The notes under the pieces: generated by a model | Told to the model about the DNA's origin: nothing | Database searches by the model: none | Seen by the model: only the letters and a program-made list of their open reading frames with translations | NCBI RefSeq assembly: GCF_014653945.1 | Contig: NZ_BNAU01000004.1 | Location: forward strand, 62,001 to 126,000 | DNA: 64,000 nucleotides | Direction: 5' to 3' | Source of the DNA: Amycolatopsis deserti | GTDB taxonomy: Bacteria; Actinomycetota; Actinomycetes; Mycobacteriales; Pseudonocardiaceae | Made by a program: the position numbers and the translations under genes | Part shown: one piece after another, positions 26,519 through 35,962 of the stretch | Layout: each line of letters starts with the position of its first letter | Position numbering within the stretch: position 1 is the stretch's first letter

Positions 26519-27532
26519 TCAGGCCGCGACGATGCTCTTCGGACCTTCCTTCGGGTGCACGACGTGGGCGCCGCGGTCGGCGATCCACGCCAGCGCCGCG
26601 TCCGCCTGGCTGCCGTTGACGCCGACGCGGAAGCGGGCCACCGGGGTGTCGCCGACGCGGGTCAGGCCGCCGCCGATCGTGGCGAGGTCGACGTCGAACC
26701 GCGCGGAGGCCTCCGGCAGCAGGGCGCCGACGGCCGCGAAGCCGATCAGCACGACGTCCACCGACCGGTCGTAGCCGGCGGACTGGCTGCGCGGCGTGTC
26801 GATCGGGGGCAGCAGGCTCTGCGCGACCTTGCTCGCCGGGTTGGCCAGCAGCTCGAGCACGGTGCCCTGCTCGACGAGCCGGCCGTCCTCCAGCACCGCG
26901 ACCCCGTCGCAGACGCGCCGCACCGCGGCACCGTCCTGGGTGGTCAACAGCACCGTGACGCCCAGCTCCGCGCGGGCGCGGTCCAGGACGGTCAGCACGG
27001 CGCCGGTCTCCTCCACGCCGACACCCGCGGTCGGGTCGTCGGCGAGCAGCACGGCCGGGCCGGCGGCGAGCGACCGCGCGAGCGCGACGCGGCGGCGCTG
27101 CCCGGGGGTCAGCTCGCTGGGGCGCAGCGCGGCGCGCTGGGTCAGGCCGGCGAGGTCGAGCAGGCGGCCGACGCGGCTGCGGCGCTGCGGCCCGTCCAGG
27201 CCGAGCTGTTCCAGCGGGGCCGCGACGTTGCCGGCGACGGTGCGCTCGGCGTGCAGCACCGGCTGCGCGTCCAGCACCGCGACCTGGCGGCGCACCTCAC
27301 GCAGCCGCCGCCCGTCGAGGCCGGTGGTGTTCAGGCCGTCCAGGCGCACGACGCCGCGGTCCGGCTTCTCCTGCAACGCGATGCACCGGGTGAGGGTGGA
27401 CTTGCCGGAGCCGGCCGGGCCGACGACGCCGAACAGGGCGCCGGCGGGCACCTCGACGCTCACGTCCCGCAGGGCGTGGACGGGCTTGGCGGCACCGGGG
27501 AAGGACTTGGTCAGGTTTTCGACAGTGATCAC
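26519..27532 (-). CDS. MetN-like ABC ATPase with NIL domain, catalytic motifs degenerate
   Basis: 337 residues aligning along their length with MetN, the ATPase of methionine importers: ABC domain (1-245) and C-terminal NIL ligand-sensing domain (about 258-337). Walker A GPAGSGKST (38-46) is intact. The other catalytic positions are changed: Q-loop Gln to Ala89, signature LSGGQ to LTPGQ (141-145), Walker B Glu to Asp166, D-loop SALD to AGVG (169-172), and switch His to Gln199. ATP hydrolysis should be poor or absent. No MetI or MetQ gene is next to it. GTG 27532 follows GGAG; upstream are a leader peptide and a SAM-I riboswitch, tying it to methionine metabolism. It may work as a sensor or regulator (inference). 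Confidence 0.85.
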   Translation of the reverse strand: MITVENLTKSFPGAAKPVHALRDVSVEVPAGALFGVVGPAGSGKSTLTRCIALQEKPDRGVVRLDGLNTTGLDGRRLREVRRQVAVLDAQPVLHAERTVAGNVAAPLEQLGLDGPQRRSRVGRLLDLAGLTQRAALRPSELTPGQRRRVALARSLAAGPAVLLADDPTAGVGVEETGAVLTVLDRARAELGVTVLLTTQDGAAVRRVCDGVAVLEDGRLVEQGTVLELLANPASKVAQSLLPPIDTPRSQSAGYDRSVDVVLIGFAAVGALLPEASARFDVDLATIGGGLTRVGDTPVARFRVGVNGSQADAALAWIADRGAHVVHPKEGPKSIVAA

Positions 27533-27641
27533 GAATGGCTCCAGCACAACGTGGCGCGAACGCGCCGACCGCACACCAAGGAGACCGTCTACTGAGGACG
27601 GTCAGGCGAAGACAGGAGAAAAGTGGTGAAAGGGAAAGCGG

Positions 27642-27716
27642 TCAGCGACGACACGCACAGACCGTGCGACGACATTCGTCGACGACGCGGCGCCTCGTGA
27701 GCATCGTGCGATACAC
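27642..27716 (-). CDS. Cysteine-rich leader peptide, 24 residues
   Basis: GTG 27716 to TGA 27642 encodes 24 residues ending LTRRRVVDECRRTVCACRR, with cysteines at 15, 20 and 22. GGAGG (27723-27727) is six bases upstream. The pattern resembles short actinobacterial leader peptides found before sulfur-metabolism genes, with an RR-x-VD core and terminal Cys codons; this resemblance is from memory. It lies between a SAM-I aptamer and the MetN-like gene, and its ribosome site overlaps the closing helix of that aptamer. A role in Cys-dependent attenuation is inferred. Confidence 0.55.
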   Translation of the reverse strand: MYRTMLTRRRVVDECRRTVCACRR

Positions 27717-27724
27717 AGGAATCC

Positions 27725-27812
27725 TCCATCGGTCCTGGCGTTAGCACCTGCGCCCGGGTGGGGTGGTTGCTGCGGCTTCGGCGAGCCAGGTCTCTCAGCC
27801 GCTCGGGATGGA
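27725..27812 (-). promoter_or_regulatory. SAM-I (S-box) riboswitch aptamer
   Basis: On the minus strand an 88-nt element is closed by helix P1 TCCATC/GATGGA. Inside are S-box conserved blocks in order: GAGAGACCTGGCTC, GAAGCCGCAGCAACC, and GGTGCTAACGCCAGGACC. The matching order and spacing of these blocks define SAM-I. It lies 193 nt upstream of the MetN-like gene. High SAM should stabilise P1, whose 3' strand overlaps the ribosome site of the leader peptide. A GACCGTC/GACGGTC hairpin (27583-27603) lies closer to the gene. Confidence 0.85.
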
Positions 27813-27879
27813 TACCTCAAAGAGTAGAACGGACTTCACATCTTTTTGGCAAGTCCCCGGTGCCGATCAGGGTGCGAGA

Positions 27880-28740
27880 TCACACCAACGGTGGTAAGGA
27901 CTTGCTCGAAGCGATCCGGGCGAAGTCCCTTACCCCGAGCTGTTCACCCCGGGTGCGCGGATCGATACCCGCCGCGCGGAGGATCGCCTCGGCCTTCTCC
28001 CCCGAACCGGCCCACGACGACAGGGCGGCGCGCAGGGTCTTCCGGCGCTGGGCGAAGGCGGCGTCCACGACGGCGAACACCTCGTCCCGGTCCGCGTCCG
28101 ACACCGGCTTCGCGGACCGCTCGAACGCGACGAGCGCGGAGTCCACGTTGGGCACTGGCCAGAACACCGCCCGCGGCACGGGCGCGACCTTGCGGGCCGG
28201 GCCGTACCAGGCGAGCTTCACGCTGGGGACGCCGTAGATGCGGCTGCCCGGGCCGGCGGCCATCCGGTCGGCGACCTCGGTCTGGACCATCACCAGGCCG
28301 TGCGCCAGGGAGGGCAGCTCGGCCAGCAGGTGCAGGACCACCGGGACGGCGACGTTGTAGGGCAGGTTGGCGACCAGGTGCGTGGGCTGGTCCGCGAGGT
28401 CTTGGGCGTCGAGCTTGAGGGCGTCCTGGATCCGGATGGTGAACCGGCTCGCGGCTTCGGGGGCGCGCTCGGCGACCGTGGCGGGCAGGCGCTGCCCGAG
28501 GACGGGGTCGATCTCGACGGCGGTCACGTGCGCGCCGGAGTCCAGGAGGCCCAGCGTGAGCGACCCGAGCCCGGGACCGACCTCCAGGACGTGGTCCCCC
28601 GGGCCGACGCCGGAGAGGTCCACGATGCGGCGCACGGTGTTGGGGTCGTGCACGAAGTTCTGGCCGAGCTTCTTCGTGGGACGAACGTCCAGCTCGGCGG
28701 CCAAGCCACGAATCTCGGCTGGTCCGAGCAGTGCGGTCAC
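27880..28740 (-). CDS. rsmA: 16S rRNA (adenine1518/1519-N6) dimethyltransferase
   Basis: 286 residues (KsgA). Dimethylates two adenines near the 3' end of 16S rRNA late in small-subunit assembly; its loss gives kasugamycin resistance. Motifs: [14 protein letters not shown], the SAM-binding [12 protein letters not shown], and the catalytic NLPYNV. The C-terminal helical domain is present. GTG 28740 is the start. It follows rpfB across a hairpin, as in the mycobacterial rpfB-ksgA-ispE operon, but ispE has been separated from it. Confidence 0.96.
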   Translation of the reverse strand: MTALLGPAEIRGLAAELDVRPTKKLGQNFVHDPNTVRRIVDLSGVGPGDHVLEVGPGLGSLTLGLLDSGAHVTAVEIDPVLGQRLPATVAERAPEAASRFTIRIQDALKLDAQDLADQPTHLVANLPYNVAVPVVLHLLAELPSLAHGLVMVQTEVADRMAAGPGSRIYGVPSVKLAWYGPARKVAPVPRAVFWPVPNVDSALVAFERSAKPVSDADRDEVFAVVDAAFAQRRKTLRAALSSWAGSGEKAEAILRAAGIDPRTRGEQLGVRDFARIASSKSLPPLV

Positions 28741-28800
28741 CCCGGTGATGCTACTGGCCCGCGACTACCGCACTCGCGGAAGGCCGCCCCCGGAAAACAA

Positions 28801-28829
28801 GATGACCCCAGCCGCCGGCCGGGGTCATC
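28801..28829 (-). terminator. Hairpin between rpfB and rsmA
   Basis: GATGACCCC (28801-28809) pairs exactly with GGGGTCATC (28821-28829). It follows the rpfB stop on the minus strand and has weak T-rich flanks (TTGTTTTCC), so it should reduce read-through into rsmA. Confidence 0.7.
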
Positions 28830-28846
28830 ATGGTGTCGCTGGGGGG

Positions 28847-30361
<1,515 letters not shown>

Positions 30362-30529
30362 ACTGGCTTGACTCCGGGTGTTCCGCCCTTCGCCCGGTTG
30401 GAGCGATCATGCGGCACGGTCACGGGACAGTAACGGACCCCGCGAGGTTGCGCAAACACCGGGCGGAATGTCGTGGCGTTCGTCACTCCTCCGTGTGGAT
30501 GGTTGCCTTCCACGAATGTCGCAGTCCGT

Positions 30530-31360
30530 TCAACCCGAGGTGACGGACGGGAGCCGGAAGACGCGTTCGGCGGTCTGCGACACCGCCGAACAGACGCCTT
30601 CCAGGTCTTCCGAACGGAGGTCGGCGAGGAAGTGGACCGTGTAAGCGGTGCAGTACGGCTCATTGGGGCGCCCGCGGAACGGGTGCGGCGTCAGGAACGG
30701 CGCGTCGGTCTCGACGAGGAACTGCCCGGACGGCACCAGCTTCGCCGCGGCCTGCAGCGCGCGGGCGTTGCGGAACGTGACCGTGCCGGCGAACGACAGC
30801 ACGTACCCGGCGTCCACGCAGCGGCGGGCGATGTCCTCGTCACCGGAGAAGCAGTGGAACACCACCGTCTCCGGCGCGCCCTCCTCGTCCAGGATCCGCA
30901 GCACGTCGGAATGCGCGTCCCGGTCGTGGATCATCAGCGGTTTGCCGATGCGCTTGGCGAGGTCGATGTGCCAGCGGAACGCCTCCTGCTGGGCGTCCGG
31001 CGGCGAGTAGTCCCAGTAGTAGTCCAGGCCGGTCTCGCCGACCGCGACCACCCGGTCCTGGCGCGCCAGCCGCTCTATTTCGGACTGTTCCGCCTCGCCG
31101 AAGTCCTTGGTGCGCGTGGGGTGGATCGCCACCGCGGCCCACACCCGATCGTCCCAAGTGGACGCGCGCGCGGCCCAGCGGGCGGCGTCCAGGTCGTCGG
31201 CGACGGTCACCATCCGGGTCACCCCGGCCGCCGCGGCGCGGTCGGCCAGCTCGGCGACGTCGGCCGCCGTGACCGCCCCGCAGGCGTCCAGGTGCGTGTG
31301 CGAGTCGACCACCGGCGCCGGGAGGCGGTCCGGCACCGGCGGTCGTTCCTTCTTACTCAC
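30530..31360 (-). CDS. tatD: TatD family metal-dependent hydrolase
   Basis: 276 residues, a TIM-barrel metal nuclease. Metal ligands are seen in [38 protein letters not shown] and VETDAPFL. TatD proteins have 3'-5' DNase or RNase activity and are implicated in DNA repair and quality control. The GTG 31360 start overlaps the metG stop by 8 bp, so it is translationally coupled to metG. rpfB begins 231 bp downstream behind its own leader. Confidence 0.95.
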   Translation of the reverse strand: MSKKERPPVPDRLPAPVVDSHTHLDACGAVTAADVAELADRAAAAGVTRMVTVADDLDAARWAARASTWDDRVWAAVAIHPTRTKDFGEAEQSEIERLARQDRVVAVGETGLDYYWDYSPPDAQQEAFRWHIDLAKRIGKPLMIHDRDAHSDVLRILDEEGAPETVVFHCFSGDEDIARRCVDAGYVLSFAGTVTFRNARALQAAAKLVPSGQFLVETDAPFLTPHPFRGRPNEPYCTAYTVHFLADLRSEDLEGVCSAVSQTAERVFRLPSVTSG

Positions 31361-33149
31361 TGACGATCGGGGCCCACTCCGGTCCGGTCTCGCCCAGCTT
31401 CGGGTCGAGCTTGGCGAACAGCGGCGTCGGCTTGGACAGCGGACGGCCGACCTCGATCGGGATCGACTCCCAGCGCGCCTGCTCGGCCGCGTAGTCGCCG
31501 GTCAGGATCGGGTTGATCCGGCCAGGGATGTCGAGGTCCTCGACGTCCCGCAGCTCCGGCTGCGCGGCCCACACGCCGGTGCCGCCCAGCGCCTCGTGCA
31601 CCTTCTGCGCCGAGTGCGGTAGGAACGGGGTGAGCAGCGTGTTCGCGTCCGACACCACCTGCAGCGCGGTGTGCAGCACCGCGTCGCGGCGTTCCGGGTC
31701 GTCCTTGAGCTTCCACGGCTCCTGGTCCGACAGGTACCGGTTGGCGGCGGACACGACACGCATCGCCTCGGTGGCCGCCAGCTTGAACCGGGACCGCTGC
31801 AGGTGCCCGCCGACGGTCTCGAACGCCTTGCGGGACAGCGCCTTCAGCTCCTCGTCCGCGGCCGCCGGCTTGACCGGGGCCGGGATCGCGCCGTTGTTCT
31901 TGTGCGCCATCGAGATCGAGCGGTTGACCAGGTTGCCCCACTCGTTGGCGAGCTCGAAGTTGGTGCGGCGGACGAACTCGTCCCAGGTGAAGTCGGTGTC
32001 CTGGGTCTCCGGGCCGGCCACCGCGATGAAGTAGCGCAGGGTGTCCGGGCCGAACTCGCGCAGGAAGTCGTTGACGTAGATGACCGTGCCGCGCGAGGTG
32101 GAGAACTTCGACCCGCTCATGGTCAGGAACTCCGACGACACGATCTCGTCCGGCAGGTTCAGCTTGCCGTACGGGCCGACCTGCCCACCCTTGTCCCCGG
32201 CCCCGTTGTGGCCGAGCAGCAGCGCGGGCCAGATCTGGGCGTGGAAGGTGATGTTGTCCTTGCCCATGAAGTAGTAGCCGCGCGCGTCCGGGTTGTTCCA
32301 GAACTCCTGCCAGGCGTCCGGGTTGCCGCTGCGGCGGGCCCACTCGACGCTGGCCGAGAAGTAGCCGATCACCGCGTCGAACCACACGTAGAACCGCTTC
32401 AGCGGCTGGTCGCGCCAGCCGTCCAGCGGGATCTTCACGCCCCAGTCCAGGTCGCGGGTGATCGGCCGGGGCCGCATGTCGTCGAGCAGGTTCTTGGTGA
32501 AGTTGACGACGTTGGGCCGCCAGTCGGTCTTGGTCGACAGCCACTTGCCGAGACTCTCGGTGAACGCCGGCAGGTCGAGGAACAGGTGCTCGGTCTCGAC
32601 GAACTTCGGCGTCTCGCCGTTGATCCGCGACTTCGGGTTGATCAGCTCCGCGGCGTCCAGCTGGTTGCCGCAGTTGTCGCACTGGTCGCCGCGCGCGCCG
32701 TCGTACCCGCAGATCGGGCAGGTGCCCTCGATGTAGCGGTCGGGCAGCGTGCGGCCGGTGGACGGGCTGATCGCGCCGGTCGTGGTCTTGGGCACGACGT
32801 AGCCGTTGCGGTGCAGCGCGAGGAAGATCTGCTGCGTGACCTCGGCGTGGTTGCCGGTGCTGGTGCGGGTGAACAGGTCGTAGGTCAGCCCCAGACCCTG
32901 CAGGTCCTGGCCGATCTGGCGGGTGTACTTGTCGGCGGTCTGCTGGGAGGTGAGGCCCTCCTTGTCCGCCTGGACGGTGATCGGCGTGCCGTGCTCGTCG
33001 GTCCCGGACACCATGAGCACCCGGTTGCCGGCCATTCGCTGGTAGCGCGAGAACACGTCCGACGGGACGCCGAAGCCGGAGACGTGGCCGATGTGACGGG
33101 GCCCGTTGGCATAAGGCCAGGCCACCGCCGTCAACACAGGGATGCTCAT
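31353..33149 (-). CDS. metG: Methionyl-tRNA synthetase
   Basis: 598 residues. Charges initiator and elongator tRNA-Met. The class I motifs are [16 protein letters not shown] and the KMSKS-like KFSTSRG. One zinc knuckle of four cysteines ([18 protein letters not shown], near 147-164) is present. The anticodon-binding helical domain follows; there is no C-terminal EMAP domain. ATG 33149 starts it. metG and tatD form a coupled operon with conserved order. Confidence 0.97.
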   Translation of the reverse strand: MSIPVLTAVAWPYANGPRHIGHVSGFGVPSDVFSRYQRMAGNRVLMVSGTDEHGTPITVQADKEGLTSQQTADKYTRQIGQDLQGLGLTYDLFTRTSTGNHAEVTQQIFLALHRNGYVVPKTTTGAISPSTGRTLPDRYIEGTCPICGYDGARGDQCDNCGNQLDAAELINPKSRINGETPKFVETEHLFLDLPAFTESLGKWLSTKTDWRPNVVNFTKNLLDDMRPRPITRDLDWGVKIPLDGWRDQPLKRFYVWFDAVIGYFSASVEWARRSGNPDAWQEFWNNPDARGYYFMGKDNITFHAQIWPALLLGHNGAGDKGGQVGPYGKLNLPDEIVSSEFLTMSGSKFSTSRGTVIYVNDFLREFGPDTLRYFIAVAGPETQDTDFTWDEFVRRTNFELANEWGNLVNRSISMAHKNNGAIPAPVKPAAADEELKALSRKAFETVGGHLQRSRFKLAATEAMRVVSAANRYLSDQEPWKLKDDPERRDAVLHTALQVVSDANTLLTPFLPHSAQKVHEALGGTGVWAAQPELRDVEDLDIPGRINPILTGDYAAEQARWESIPIEVGRPLSKPTPLFAKLDPKLGETGPEWAPIVSE

Positions 33150-33211
33150 GCCTGTTTAGCGTACGGATGCCGTCTCGTGCATTGTTACCTGGGAAGGCTT
33201 AAGGAGGTCGG

Positions 33212-33820
33212 GTGTCGCCGACGCGGCTGCTGGTGCTGGGCGTCGTACGGATGTACGGCAAGGCGCACGGCTATCAGGTGCGGCGTGAGCTGCTGACCTG
33301 GTCGGCCGACCGGTGGGCCAACGTCCAGCCCGGGTCGATCTACCACGCGCTGAAGAAGATGGCGGCCGAGGGCCTGCTGGAGGCGGTGCCCGACGAGCCG
33401 GAGGGGCGCGGCCCGGACCGGGTCGCCTACCGGCTGACCGACGACGGCGAGACCGAGTTCCAGGTCCGGCTGGCCCAGATGCTGAGCCAGCTCGGCGAGA
33501 ACGACGCGCAGAACGCGTTCGGCTTCGCCGCGGCGCTGACGTTCCTGCCCTGCCTGCCCCGGCGACGGGCCGCCTCCCTGCTCCAGCACCGGCTGACCCA
33601 GATGGAAGGCCAGCTCGCGTCGGTCCGGCACGTGCTCGGGCACGGCGTGGAGTGGGGCCAGCCGGCGCACGTGAACGAGCTGTACCGGCTGTGGGCCACC
33701 AACGTCTCGGCGACGATGGAGTGGGTGCGCACCCTGATCAAGCGGCTGGAGGACGGCGAGTACGTCATGGCCGACGACCCGGGCCGCAGCTTCGGCGAAC
33801 CGCCTCCGGTGATCAAGTAA
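33212..33820 (+). CDS. PadR family regulator of the ABC exporter
   Basis: 202 residues. N-terminal PadR winged helix (VVRMYGKAHGYQVRREL, then VQPGSIYHALKKMAAEGLLEAV, then DRVAYRLTDDGE) and a helical C-terminal domain of the Vir-like subclass. GTG 33212 follows AAGGAGG. It is divergent from metG and is followed, 86 bp on, by an ABC exporter whose promoter holds two copies of a TCAAATTTGA dyad, the first directly at the end of this gene. It likely represses the exporter and is relieved by a toxic ligand (inference). Confidence 0.9.
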   Translation: MSPTRLLVLGVVRMYGKAHGYQVRRELLTWSADRWANVQPGSIYHALKKMAAEGLLEAVPDEPEGRGPDRVAYRLTDDGETEFQVRLAQMLSQLGENDAQNAFGFAAALTFLPCLPRRRAASLLQHRLTQMEGQLASVRHVLGHGVEWGQPAHVNELYRLWATNVSATMEWVRTLIKRLEDGEYVMADDPGRSFGEPPPVIK

Positions 33821-33830
33821 TCAAATTTGA
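33821..33830. promoter_or_regulatory. PadR operator candidate 1
   Basis: TCAAATTTGA core palindrome, beginning at the end of the padR stop codon and continuing CTAC as in site 2. Just downstream TTGACT could be a -35 hexamer. Confidence 0.6.
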
Positions 33831-33868
33831 CTACGGCGCGATAGTTGAGGGAGAGTGGCGGCCGTCAC

Positions 33869-33884
33869 TAGTCAAATTTGACTA
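33869..33884. promoter_or_regulatory. PadR operator candidate 2
   Basis: TAGTCAAATTTGACTA, a perfect 16-bp palindrome 23 bp before the ATPase start. It shares the 14-base TCAAATTTGACTAC string with site 1, 50 bp away, about five helical turns, so two dimers could bind the same face. Confidence 0.75.
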
Positions 33885-33906
33885 CTGAACCAAGGGGGAT
33901 TTTCGG

Positions 33907-34893
33907 ATGATCAAGGCACGCGGCCTCGCGCGGACCTTCACCGCGCGCGGTCGCAGCGTCGAAGCCGTGAAGGGCGTCGACATCGACGTCGCCGAGGGCG
34001 AACTGGTCGGGTTCCTCGGCCCGAACGGCGCCGGCAAGACCACGACCCTGCGCATGCTGACCACGCTGCTGCGCCCGACCGCGGGCGAGGCGAGGGTGGC
34101 CGGGCGCGACCTGCTGGCCGATCCGGTCGGCGTGCGCAGGCAGATCGGGTACGTCGCCCAGGGCGGCGGCGTGACCCCGGAGATGAAGGTGCTCGAGGAG
34201 ATCGAGCTGCAGGGCCGCCTCTACGGCATGTCGAAGGAGAACTCGCTGCGCCGCGGACGGGAGCTGGTCGAGCAACTCGACCTGGTCAACCTGGACCAGC
34301 GGCTCACCAAGACCCTGTCCGGCGGGCAGCGGCGGCGGCTGGACATCGCGCTGAGCCTGATCCACGACCCGAAGCTGATCTTCTTCGACGAGCCGACCAC
34401 CGGGCTGGACCCGCAGAGCCGCGCGAACCTGTGGGAGCACATCCGGCGGCTGCGCGCCGACCACGGCGTGACGTTGTTCCTCACCACGCACTACCTGGAC
34501 GAGGCCGACTCGCTGTGCGACCGGATCCTGGTGATCGACAACGGGCAGATCGTGGCCGAGGGGTCGCCGGACTCGCTCAAGGCGCGCGTGTCCGGCGACG
34601 GCGTGACGATCGGGGTGGCGCCGGAGTTCGTGGGCGCCGCGGCCGAGGTGGCCGGGCGCCTCGAAGGCGCGCACGAGGTGACCACCGGCGACGGGGTGGT
34701 GCGGTTCCGGGTGCCGCGCGGGGACACCGCGCTGCCGGAGCTGCTGCGCCGGCTCGACGCGGACGGCATCGCGATGACCTCGATGCAGGTGCACCGGCCG
34801 ACGCTGGACGACGTGTTCCTCACGCTCACCGGCCGCTCCCTGCGGGACGCCGAGCAGTCCCAGGCCCACCAGGAGGCCGCCCATGTTGCGTGA
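33907..34893 (+). CDS. ABC exporter ATPase (DrrA-like)
   Basis: 328 residues. One ABC domain with Walker A LGPNGAGKTTTL, signature TLSGGQRRRLDIAL, Walker B LIFFDEPTTGLDP and switch histidine TTHYLDEAD, followed by a DrrA-type C-terminal extension (about 225-328). The family powers export of daunorubicin-like drugs and lipids. ATG 33907 follows AAGGGGG. It overlaps the permease gene by 11 bp, and PadR is immediately upstream. The substrate is unknown. Confidence 0.93.
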   Translation: MIKARGLARTFTARGRSVEAVKGVDIDVAEGELVGFLGPNGAGKTTTLRMLTTLLRPTAGEARVAGRDLLADPVGVRRQIGYVAQGGGVTPEMKVLEEIELQGRLYGMSKENSLRRGRELVEQLDLVNLDQRLTKTLSGGQRRRLDIALSLIHDPKLIFFDEPTTGLDPQSRANLWEHIRRLRADHGVTLFLTTHYLDEADSLCDRILVIDNGQIVAEGSPDSLKARVSGDGVTIGVAPEFVGAAAEVAGRLEGAHEVTTGDGVVRFRVPRGDTALPELLRRLDADGIAMTSMQVHRPTLDDVFLTLTGRSLRDAEQSQAHQEAAHVA

Positions 34894-35650
34894 CACGTGG
34901 CTGATCTTCAAGCGGGACTGGACGCTGTCCATGCGCAACCCCGCGTGGGTGATGATCGGCATCATGCAGCCGGTGCTGTACCTGGTGCTGTTCGGGCCGC
35001 TGATGGAGAAGGTCGTCAGCAGCACGCCGGGCTTCCCGCCGGGCAGCAGCTGGACGATCCTGACGCCGGCGCTGATCATCCAGCTCGCGCTGTTCAGCTC
35101 GTCGTTCGCCGGGTTCTCGCTGCTGATGGACTACCGCAGCGGGGTGCTCGAGCGGCTGCGGGTGACGCCGGCCAGCCGGGCCGGGCTGCTGCTGGGCAAG
35201 GTGGCGAACAACGTGATCCAGGCGGTCATCCAGGCCGTGCTGATCACGGTGCTCGCGTATGTCGCTTTTGGACTGGACGCGCCGGTCGGCGGGGTGCTGC
35301 TGAGCCTGGTGATCGTCGGCCTGGTCGCGGCGACGCTGGCTTCGGCGTCGTACGCGGTGGCACTGACGCTGAAGAGCGAGCAGGCGTTCCCGGCGCTGCT
35401 CAACGCCGTGCTGATGCCGGTGCTGCTGCTGTCCGGCATCCTGCTGCCGATCACCAGCATCCTCGCGCCGGACTGGCTCTACACCCTCTCGCGGATCAAC
35501 CCGTTCACCCACGTGGTCGACGCCGAACGAGCCACCTTCCGCGGCGACCTCACGATGGACGCGCTGATGACCGGCTCGATCATCCTGGTGGTGATGGCGG
35601 CGCTGGCGGTGTTCTGGGGCACGCGGACGTTCCAGAAGGAGAACGCGTAA
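34883..35650 (+). CDS. ABC-2 type exporter permease (DrrB-like)
   Basis: 255 residues with six hydrophobic helices and the ABC-2 signature GVLERLRVTPASRAGLLLGK, plus the C-terminal RINPFTHVVDAERATFRGD typical of DrrB. It should form the membrane channel for the preceding ATPase. ATG 34883 lies inside the end of the ATPase gene. A strong hairpin terminator follows 5 bp after the stop. Confidence 0.93.
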   Translation: MLRDTWLIFKRDWTLSMRNPAWVMIGIMQPVLYLVLFGPLMEKVVSSTPGFPPGSSWTILTPALIIQLALFSSSFAGFSLLMDYRSGVLERLRVTPASRAGLLLGKVANNVIQAVIQAVLITVLAYVAFGLDAPVGGVLLSLVIVGLVAATLASASYAVALTLKSEQAFPALLNAVLMPVLLLSGILLPITSILAPDWLYTLSRINPFTHVVDAERATFRGDLTMDALMTGSIILVVMAALAVFWGTRTFQKENA

Positions 35651-35655
35651 CTGTC

Positions 35656-35695
35656 GGGGGGCGGTGCCGGGCTGCCCGACCCCGGCACCGTCCCC
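35656..35695 (+). terminator. Terminator after ABC exporter
   Basis: GGGGGGCGGTGCCGGG (35656-35671) pairs with CCCGGCACCGTCCCC (35681-35695), with one mismatch in a stem of about 15 bp. No T-run follows. Confidence 0.75.
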
Positions 35696-35962
35696 TGGCA
35701 CACCCGCCGGCCGAGCCACCGCCCTGCGGCCCGACCCGGCAGTGCTGAGCGAGGACATGCGGCCGGTCGTCGCGGCGTGCGCCAGAGGTTCGGCCAGCCC
35801 CTGTCGGCGATCAGGCGCAGGGCGAGGTGGTCGCGTTCGTCTCCACGTCTTGTCGGTTTCGGCGCCGGCGTGCTCGCGTGCTGCGCGCACCGGCGATTTC
35901 GCCGATGCCGCGGCGCGCGCGGCCGCTCCACACTGGCTCTCCCCAGATCACGGAGGTGACCA
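35696..35962. other. Spacer before secreted hydrolase
   Basis: About 267 bp with no supported gene. Open frames in it are continuous with antisense frames of neighbours. GGAGGTGACC just before 35963 is the ribosome site of the hydrolase. I see no clear promoter hexamers. Confidence 0.5.

Noticed and set aside
27602..27820. A 72-codon minus-strand ORF over the riboswitch
   Set aside because: It overlaps the SAM-I aptamer, has no ribosome site, and its composition follows RNA structure rather than codons.
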